A stretch of DNA of 50,868 nucleotides from an uncultured Rhodospirillaceae bacterium (lineage in GTDB: Bacteria; Pseudomonadota; Alphaproteobacteria; Rhodospirillales; Magnetospirillaceae), in contig CAJANL010000310.1 in assembly GCA_903941105.1 (NCBI GenBank), positions 1 through 50,868 on the forward strand, in the 5' to 3' direction. Positions 26,913 to 34,600 of this stretch are shown here, one piece after another. The notes under the pieces are model-generated. The model searched no databases. It worked only from the letters and a program-made list of their open reading frames with translations, and was not told the DNA's origin. Both the position numbers and the translations under genes were made by a program. The stretch's first letter is position 1, and every line of letters begins with the position of its first letter.

Positions 26913-27311
26913 ATGCTGGTGACATGGGAAACGCGGCATGAATTGGGCTTGCCCGAGATCGACGCCGAACACCGCGTGGTCGTCGACATCATCAACCGGC
27001 TCAACGCCATGTCGGGCAAGCCGTCAGGGGAACTGAAGACGGCGGCCGGCGACCTCGAACGCTATGTCCGCACCCATTTCCAGCGCGAGGAGCGGCTGAT
27101 GGAAGCGGCGAACTACCCCGAACTGGCAGCGCACAAGGCGGAACACGCGGCCTTCGCCACCCGGGTCGCCGATTTCAGCGGCAAGGCGGAGACGGAAATG
27201 ACCGCCGCCGACCTGTCGTCGGTGCTGATGGCGCTGGTCAGTTGGTGGATGTCCCATATCGGCCGTACCGACCCGAAATACATTCCGGCGATCAAGGGCC
27301 TGCGCCGCTAG
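26913..27311 (+). CDS. Bacteriohemerythrin
   Basis: A 132-residue single-domain hemerythrin with all seven di-iron ligands: His20, His55, Glu59 (HFQRE), His74 and His78 (HKAEH), His115 and Asp120 (HIGRTD). It binds oxygen reversibly in the cytoplasm and may store, deliver or sense it, common in microaerophilic spirilla. AAAGGA lies six bases before ATG 26913; the frame is open further upstream, to 26859, without a better site. Confidence 0.94.
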   Translation: MLVTWETRHELGLPEIDAEHRVVVDIINRLNAMSGKPSGELKTAAGDLERYVRTHFQREERLMEAANYPELAAHKAEHAAFATRVADFSGKAETEMTAADLSSVLMALVSWWMSHIGRTDPKYIPAIKGLRR

Positions 27312-27395
27312 GCCTTGCGAAGCCGGCCACATCGCTTTCATACTTCCCCCCACGAGTTACCGGGCGCCGCCGATGGGCGCGCGAAAGGGGGAGCC

Positions 27396-29348
27396 GTGAA
27401 AAAGATCCTTGTCGCCGTCGCCGTCCTGGGGCTGATCGTGGCCGGCGCGCTGGTGGCGCTGCCGATGATGGTGCCGGCCGAGAAAATCCGCACCGAGCTG
27501 GTGGCGCAGGTCAAGGCGGCCACCGGCCGCGACCTCGCCATCCAGGGCAAGGTGGCGGTGTCGGTGTTCCCCTCGCTGTCGGTCGAGGTGACCAATGTCG
27601 CCCTGTCCAATCCCGCCGGTTTCACCACCAAGGATCTGGTGCGGCTGGGCGCGGTGGACATCAAGCTGAAGATCATGCCCCTCCTGTCGGGACGGGTGGA
27701 GATGGACAGCTTCGTCCTGGTCGAGCCGGTGATCTCGCTGGAAACCGACCGGCAGGGACGCGCCAACTGGAGCTTCGAGACCGATGGCGCGAAGAAGTCC
27801 GCCAAGCCCGGCGACACCTCGGCGGCGGCGGGCGGCGGCGCCCCCCTGTCCGACATTCGCCTTGGCGACGTCCGCATCGTCAACGGCCGGCTGACTTGGC
27901 TCGACGGCAAGTCCGGCGCCAAGCAGGAGGTTTCGGAAATCAACCTGACGGTGCACCTGCCCGGCCTGGATGCGCCGCTGGACGCCAAGGGCGGGCTGAA
28001 GTGGCAGGGCAAGGCCATCGATCTCGGCCTCGACGTGACCAAGCCGCGCGCCTTGCTGGAGGGCAAGGTGTCCGACGCCGGCGTCACCATTGCCGCCGAA
28101 CCACTCAAGCTGTCGTTCAAGGGGCAGGTGGACGCCGGCAAGGGCGGTGTTGGTGGCGAACTCGACCTTGCGGTGCCCAGCATCCGCAATCTGGTGCTGT
28201 GGACCACCACCAAGCCGCTGGAGGCGCCCGGCAACGGGCTCGGGCCGCTGTCGATCAAGGGCAGGCTGGCGGCCGGCGCCGGCAAGGTGTCGTTCACCCA
28301 GGCCGCCATCGCCATCGACGCCATCAAGGCGGCGGGGGACGTGGCGGTGGATACGTCCGGCGCCCGGCCATCCTTCAAGGGTCGCCTCGACGTCGAGGCC
28401 CTCGACCTCAACCCCTACCTGCCGCCCGAGAGCAAGGCGAAGGTTGCTGCCGCCGACACCGGAGCCAAAGCGGACTGGAGCGATGATCCCCTGGATGCCT
28501 CTGGGCTGAAGGCGGTGGATCTCGACTTCGCCCTGTCGGTGCAGGCCATCAAGGTCCGCGCCATCCAGCTCGGCCGCAGCGCGCTGAAACTGGCCATCAC
28601 CAACGGCCGCATGGTCGCCGACCTCACCGAGCTGGCCCTCTATCAGGGCACCGGCAAGGGCCGGCTGGCGGTGGACGGTTCGGCTCCGGGGCTCGGGCTC
28701 GACGCCGCCTTCGCGCTGAAGGGCCTCAGGGCGGAGCCGTTCCTCAAGGACGCCGCCGGATTCGAGCGGCTGGACGGCACCGCCGCCATGGACATCCAGG
28801 TTGCCGGCAAGGGCCGCAGCCAGCGCCAGCTGATCGGCGACCTCGACGGCAAGGGACAGGTCGCCTTCACCGACGGCTCCGTCAAGGGCTTCAACCTGGC
28901 CGCCATGGTGCGCAACGTCACCACCGCCTTCGCCGACACCGGTGCGGCGCAGAAGACCGACTTCGCCGAGCTGTCCGGCAGCTTCGCCATCGTCAATGGC
29001 ATCCTGTCCAACAAGGACCTGGCGCTGAAATCGCCGCTGCTGCGCGTCGAGGGCGCCGGTACCGTCGACCTGCCCAAGCGCCGCCTCGACTACCGTATCG
29101 AGCCCAAGGCCGCCGCCACCCTGGAGGGCCAGGGCAGCACCGGCGATGCCGTCGGCGTCATGGTGCCGGTGGTGGTGGAAGGGCCGTGGGACAATCTGTC
29201 CTACCGCCCCGATCTCGGCGCCATGGTCAAGCAGGGGATCGGCAAGGCGGTCGAGGGCGCCCTGTCGGGCAAGTCGCCCACCAGCCTTCTGCCCTCGACG
29301 GGCGGCGGCGGGCTGCCGCTGGACCCGAGAAAATTATTCGGCCGCTAG
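27396..29348 (+). CDS. AsmA-family protein
   Basis: A 650-residue inner-membrane anchored periplasmic protein. After one N-terminal helix (LVAVAVLGLIVAGALVALPM) comes the AsmA N-domain (EKIRTELVAQVKAATGRDLA, then LSVEVTNVALSNPAGF). The C-terminal AsmA-2 domain covers about residues 470-620, with LDGTAAMDIQVAGKG and FAELSGSFAIVNGILSN. AsmA-like proteins form long grooved tubes that help move phospholipids to the outer membrane. The GTG start has AAAGGGGG upstream. It is followed 12 bases later by a DUF4197 gene. Confidence 0.9.
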   Translation: MKKILVAVAVLGLIVAGALVALPMMVPAEKIRTELVAQVKAATGRDLAIQGKVAVSVFPSLSVEVTNVALSNPAGFTTKDLVRLGAVDIKLKIMPLLSGRVEMDSFVLVEPVISLETDRQGRANWSFETDGAKKSAKPGDTSAAAGGGAPLSDIRLGDVRIVNGRLTWLDGKSGAKQEVSEINLTVHLPGLDAPLDAKGGLKWQGKAIDLGLDVTKPRALLEGKVSDAGVTIAAEPLKLSFKGQVDAGKGGVGGELDLAVPSIRNLVLWTTTKPLEAPGNGLGPLSIKGRLAAGAGKVSFTQAAIAIDAIKAAGDVAVDTSGARPSFKGRLDVEALDLNPYLPPESKAKVAAADTGAKADWSDDPLDASGLKAVDLDFALSVQAIKVRAIQLGRSALKLAITNGRMVADLTELALYQGTGKGRLAVDGSAPGLGLDAAFALKGLRAEPFLKDAAGFERLDGTAAMDIQVAGKGRSQRQLIGDLDGKGQVAFTDGSVKGFNLAAMVRNVTTAFADTGAAQKTDFAELSGSFAIVNGILSNKDLALKSPLLRVEGAGTVDLPKRRLDYRIEPKAAATLEGQGSTGDAVGVMVPVVVEGPWDNLSYRPDLGAMVKQGIGKAVEGALSGKSPTSLLPSTGGGGLPLDPRKLFGR

Positions 29349-29360
29349 GGAGATATCAGG

Positions 29361-30131
29361 ATGAACAAGGCTGTCGCCATCGCCCTCATCGGGCTCACCG
29401 CCGCCGTTGCCGTCGACGCCCGTGCCCAGGGCAGCCTGATGGACATGGGCAAGGGACTGCTGCAGAACCAGACCGGCGTCACTCTGCCTCAGAGCGGCGG
29501 CAGCCGTGGCGCCGGCTTGAGCTCGACCGATATCGGCGCCGGCCTCAAGGAGGCGCTGAAGGTGGCGGCCGAACGGGTCACCGGCCGGCTGGGCTCGGCC
29601 GATGGCTTCAACGCCGATCCTTCGGTACATATCCCCTTGCCCGAAAAGCTGAAAATGGCGCAGCAGGGACTGAAGGCGGCCGGCCAGTCGGCCCTGCTCG
29701 ACGATCTCGAAGTGAAGCTCAACCGCTCGGCCGAAGCGGCGGCGCCGCGAGCCAAGCAGATCTTCTGGGATGCGCTGTCCGCCATGAGCCTGGACGACGC
29801 CAAGTCCATCCTCAACGGCCCCAGGGATGCCGCCACCCAATACTTCAAGCGGGCCATGTCACCCGACCTCAAAACCGCCATGCGCCCGGTGGTCGACCGC
29901 ACCGTCGCCGACAGCGGCGCCGTCAAGGCCTATGGTGCCGCGACCGCCGCGGCCTCGGCACTGCCCATGATCGGCCAGACCGTGCAAGGCGCCCCCGGCC
30001 AGCTCACCGAGCATGTGCTCGACTACGCCCTGAGCGGCCTGTTCAAGTATCTGGGTGACGAGGAGGCCGCCATCCGCAGCGACCCCGCCAAGCGCTCGAC
30101 CGAACTGTTGCGCAAAGTTTTCGGCGGATAA
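29361..30131 (+). CDS. DUF4197 domain protein, secreted
   Basis: A 256-residue protein with a signal peptide (AIALIGLTAAVAVDARA) and a DUF4197 helical domain. Typical segments are DIGAGLKEALKVAAERVTG, YFKRAMSPDLKTAMRPVVD and LFKYLGDEEAAIRSDPAKRS at the end. The family is periplasmic and its function is unknown. It is likely co-transcribed with the AsmA-family gene, which may place it in outer-membrane maintenance. Confidence 0.88.
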   Translation: MNKAVAIALIGLTAAVAVDARAQGSLMDMGKGLLQNQTGVTLPQSGGSRGAGLSSTDIGAGLKEALKVAAERVTGRLGSADGFNADPSVHIPLPEKLKMAQQGLKAAGQSALLDDLEVKLNRSAEAAAPRAKQIFWDALSAMSLDDAKSILNGPRDAATQYFKRAMSPDLKTAMRPVVDRTVADSGAVKAYGAATAAASALPMIGQTVQGAPGQLTEHVLDYALSGLFKYLGDEEAAIRSDPAKRSTELLRKVFGG

Positions 30132-30215
30132 CAACGATCGATTGCGTGTGACGGAAGAGCCTGTCCCTTTTCGCAACCCGCCAATCGTGCTACCTAGGTC
30201 AGTAGAAGTTTCTGG

Positions 30216-30238
30216 TCCAAAGTTCCTGTTTTGGAACT
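30216..30238 (+). promoter_or_regulatory. Overlapping inverted repeats upstream of the signalling operon
   Basis: AGTTCC (30221-30226) can pair with GGAACT (30233-30238), while the neighbouring TCCAA (30216-30220) can pair with TTGGA (30231-30235). The two pairings exclude each other. They lie 20 bases before the first gene of the operon, so they could be an operator or a leader switch. No clear promoter hexamers are seen. Confidence 0.3.
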
Positions 30239-30257
30239 ACTCCAATAGGGGGGATGA

Positions 30258-31595
30258 ATGACTGGGTCACCTGTCGGCGTAATCAACCTTGAATGCCTGA
30301 TGAGCCGGGCGAACATTCTGTTCACCAGCGGCTACCGCTTCAGGGGAGATTTGAACCTCGCCAACCTTGAAGCGGCATTTTCCGCCGTCATCGAGTGCAT
30401 CGAGAAGTTCGGACACCGGCTGCACTTCAAGGCCCAGGATGACTTCCACTGGCACCCGGCCGACGCCCTTGAAAAGCGCTTCCGTGTCGTCGACAGCGAC
30501 GACATCGACGCGGAATTCAAGGAGCAATGCCGCCACAGCCTGTCGCTGGTCGACGAGGGAAACCATTGCCCGATGGTGTTGACGGTCATTCGCGACCGCA
30601 ACAGCAGCCACGACTTCATCATCGCCCAGACCAGCGAGCACACCTATGTCGACGCCCGGAGCGCCGAAATCATCTTCAACCTGATCGTCGACTACTACAA
30701 CGCCGTGAGCCGGGGTGACACCCGCCACCGCGACGAGGTCATCGCCGCCGCCAAGCGGATCACCACCCTCGGCAGCGACGAGATGGTGGCGTTGCTGGGC
30801 GCCGATGGCCATGATCGCGAGGCCAACATCGAGGGGCTGGTCGCCTATCCCATCGCCGATGTGGGGGCCTACGCCATCCCGCTGGACGCTGTGCCCGAGT
30901 GCCTGGAAAAGTACAAACAGCAACGTTTCGCGCCCGTCGTGCAATATTTCGACATCAAGGGCCTGCTTGACCGCTGCCGCCTCAAGTACCCAGAGGTAAC
31001 TCAGAACAGTGTTGCGTGCGCCGCGCTGACCAAGGGGTTCTACAACCTCAATCTGAAGACCCGGAACGGCCCGGACGAGCACATCATCAGCTTCAAGATG
31101 CTGTCGGACTTGCTGAGCCCGGAGTTGCGGAAGCAGTACAGCGGAAACTACATCGCCTTCGTGCCGGTCAGTGTCGAGGGCAACCAGCCCATCGAGGACA
31201 TGGCAAAGGACATCCACGACCGGATTCGCCATTTCAAGGAAAGCAAGCTCGACCTCACCATCTTCAAGCTGACCGAAGAGGCCGTCGATGCCGCCCAGGT
31301 CGGGACGGCCAACGACCCGCTGTCGTTCGTCGTGACCAACTGGAACAACTACCGCTTCATCAACAGCCCGGAATACCTGCATGGCTGCCAGTCGCTGAGG
31401 CACCAGAGCGGGGTGAATATCGAGCCGAAGGACACGCTGGGCGCGGTGCTGGTCAATCGTCCGATCCTGGTCATCAACATGTCTCCCAACCACGAGCTCT
31501 GCCTGTCGTTTTTCCCCTCGCTGCGCTCCGAGGACGAAACACTTGAGGTGGCCGAGCATATCCGGGACGTCTTCCACCAGCACCGGGCCGGCTAA
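30258..31595 (+). CDS. Condensation/CoA-acyltransferase-like protein
   Basis: A 445-residue soluble protein resembling the chloramphenicol-acetyltransferase/condensation superfamily. A degenerate active-site motif is present: His128-Thr-Tyr-Val-Asp132 (SEHTYVDARS), keeping the catalytic His and structural Asp but replacing the usual second His and Gly with Glu and Ala. The C-terminal DFGWG-like motif of the family is not seen. There is no adenylation or carrier domain, nor one nearby, so it is not part of an obvious peptide synthetase. GGGGGGA precedes the ATG. It opens a five-gene co-directional operon with signalling proteins. Superfamily assignment is moderate; substrate unknown. Confidence 0.6.
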   Translation: MTGSPVGVINLECLMSRANILFTSGYRFRGDLNLANLEAAFSAVIECIEKFGHRLHFKAQDDFHWHPADALEKRFRVVDSDDIDAEFKEQCRHSLSLVDEGNHCPMVLTVIRDRNSSHDFIIAQTSEHTYVDARSAEIIFNLIVDYYNAVSRGDTRHRDEVIAAAKRITTLGSDEMVALLGADGHDREANIEGLVAYPIADVGAYAIPLDAVPECLEKYKQQRFAPVVQYFDIKGLLDRCRLKYPEVTQNSVACAALTKGFYNLNLKTRNGPDEHIISFKMLSDLLSPELRKQYSGNYIAFVPVSVEGNQPIEDMAKDIHDRIRHFKESKLDLTIFKLTEEAVDAAQVGTANDPLSFVVTNWNNYRFINSPEYLHGCQSLRHQSGVNIEPKDTLGAVLVNRPILVINMSPNHELCLSFFPSLRSEDETLEVAEHIRDVFHQHRAG

Positions 31596-31629
31596 TCCGA
31601 CGGTCCGGTCGGCCTTTGATTGAAACACC

Positions 31630-34600
31630 GTGCAAGCCCTATCCAACTTTCAGCTGGTGGACGAGATTTATGGTGCGGGGAAAACCCGCATCTGCCGTGC
31701 CGTCAATGTCGCCGACGGCCGTCCGGTCATTCTGAAGATTCTCAGCGGCGAGCACCTTCAGCCGGACGCATTCGCCCAGTATCAGCGAGAATTCGACGTC
31801 ACCAGCACCCTGAAGGATGTCCCCGGCGTCATTAAGGTCTATGGCCTGGAGAACATTCAGGACTCCGTGATGATCGTCGAGGAGGATATCGGCGGCCGTT
31901 CCCTTGCCAGCATTCTGGAGACGGAAAGGATAGACCTGCCGGATGCCTTGAATCTGGCCGTCCGCATCACCCACATCCTCGGCCAGATCCATCAGCGGCA
32001 CGTCGTCCACAAGGACTTCAACCCGGCCAATATCATCTGGAACCGGGCGACCGATGAGCTGCGGGTCATCGACTTCGGCATTTCCTCGCAGTTGAGCCAG
32101 GAGCGCCAGGAGTTTCAGAGTGTCAAGCAACTGGAAGCCAACCTGGCCTATGCGTCGCCGGAGCAGACCGGCCGGGTCAATCGCAAGGTCGACAGTCGCT
32201 CGGATCTCTACTCGCTCGGCGTCACCCTCTACCAGATGATGACCGGGGTGCTGCCCTTCGTGGCGCGGGAAGGCATCGAACTGGTGCATGCCCACATCGC
32301 CCGCATGCCGGTGCCGCCCCACGACGTCAGCCCCGAGATCCCCCTGGTCGTTTCGCAAATCATCTTGCGCCTGATGGCGAAGATGGCCGATGACCGCTAT
32401 CAGAGCGCTTGGGGCCTCGAACAGGATTTGCGGCGCTGCCTCGACCAGCTGCACGACACCGGCGAGATTGCCGTCTTTCCCTTGGCGGAACACGACGCCT
32501 CGACCAGATTTCACATCCCGCAAAAGCTTTATGGGCGCGAAGGCGAGATCTCGACCATCGTCAAGGCGTTCGACCGTGCCGCCGCCGGGACACCCGAACT
32601 GCTGCTGGTCAGTGGCTTCTCCGGCACCGGCAAGAGCGCCCTGGTCCACGAGGTCCACCGGCCGCTGACCGAAAGGCACGGCAGCTTCATTGCCGGCAAA
32701 TTCGACCAATACCAGCGCGATGTGCCGTTCTACGCCTGGACGCTGGCCTTCGAAGAGTTCTGCAACCTGCTGCTGAAGGAGGACGAGGCCTCGCTGGCCC
32801 CGTGGCGCGAGCGGATTTCCGCCGCCCTAGGCACCATCGGCAAGGTCATCACCGACGTCATTCCGTCCATCGAGCTGATCATCGGCACCCAGCCCGAGGT
32901 GCCCCCGCTGGCCGGCGAGCAGGCCCTCAACCGCCTGAACTATGCCTTCGGTAAATTCGTCAAGGCGATCTGCCGGAAGGAAAACCCGCTGGTGGTTTTC
33001 CTCGATGACTGGCAATGGGCCGACGCCGGATCGCTGTCGCTGCTCAAATCGGTGATGGGCAACAAGGATATCCAGTTCCTGCTGCTGATCGGCGCCTATC
33101 GCGACAACGAGATCCATCCCGCCCATCCCTTCGCCGTCGCCCTCGACGATATCAGGAAGGGCGATGCCGTCGTCAGCACCATCGATCTGGCCGCCCTGCG
33201 GCAGGAAGACGTCCACTGCCTGGTGCGGGACGCCCTGAACGACTCGCCGGGGCTGGAGAACGTTTCACGGTTGGCCTACGAGAAGACCCGGGGCAATGCC
33301 TTCTTCCTGGTTCAACTTCTGACCGATCTCTATGAGAAATCGGTAATATATTTCTCGCCGGAATCCCGGACCTGGACCTGGCGGCAGGAAAAGATCGAAT
33401 CCCGCAATATCGCAGACAACGTCATCGACCTGATGACCGCCAAGATCCGCCGGCTGCCCGAAGCGGCGCAGCGGTCGCTGATCCACGCAGCCTGTATCGG
33501 CGACCGCTTCGAGCTGGCCACGCTGGCCGCCATTCTGGAGAAGCCCGGCCATCAGGCAGCGGGGGACCTTGAGGCGGCGCTGCGCGAGGGCATTCTGCTT
33601 CCCATCGGCCTGGGCTACCGGGTCGCCCGCCAAGAGGGCAACACCAACAATGTGAGCTACCAGTTCATCCATGACCGCGTTCGCCAGGCGGCCTATGGAC
33701 TGCTCGACAAGGAAGCCGCCGAAAAGATCCACTGTCACATCGGCGGCAAGTGGCTGGCCGAGTCCAGTCCCGCCGAGCAGGACCTCCACATCTTCGATAT
33801 CGCCAACCAGTACAATGCCGGCCGCCGCCTCGTCACCGACCCGCAGCAGAAGAACCAGCTGGTCATCATCAACCTGAAAGCTGGAAAGCGGGCGAAGGGC
33901 GCCACCGCCTATTCGACGGCACTGCATTATTTCCAGATGGCCATCGAGTTGCGGCCGGCGAACTGCTGGCGCTCCATGGCGGATCATGCCGCCGAGCTCT
34001 ACCTGCTGGCCGCCGAAGCCGCGTTCCTGACCAAGAACTACGAGCTGATGGCATCCTGGCTCGACGAGTATCTCGGCCACTGCTACGCGCCGCTCGACCG
34101 GGTCAAGGCCTTCAAGATCCAGCTTCAGGCCTTCGTCGCCCAGAACCGCCTGTCCGAGGCGGTGGACGTCGCCCTGCATGCCCTTGGGATGCTGGGAATC
34201 ACCTTGCCGAAATCCCCCGGCGCTCTCCAGGTGATGGGGAAATTGCTGCAGACCAAGTTCGCCCTGAGGGGCAAGAGCCTGGCCGACCTCCACGCCCTGC
34301 CGGCCATGACCGACCCCGCCAGGCTGGAGGCCATGGAACTGCTGGGCCTGACCATTCCGCCGGCCTATTGGACCTCGCAGGAGCTGGTGGCGCTGACGGT
34401 CTTCCAGATGGTCAGGGAGTCGGTCGCCCACGGCTACTCGCCCAACGCCGGCTATGGCTACTCGTGGTGGGGCATCACCGAATGCGCCATGCTCGGCAAT
34501 ATCGACTCCGGGTATGAATTCGGCGAATTCGCCATCGATCTGGCGAAGCGACACGATCTCAATCTGCAACAGCCGTTGTTCTTCTCCGCCTGGATCATCC

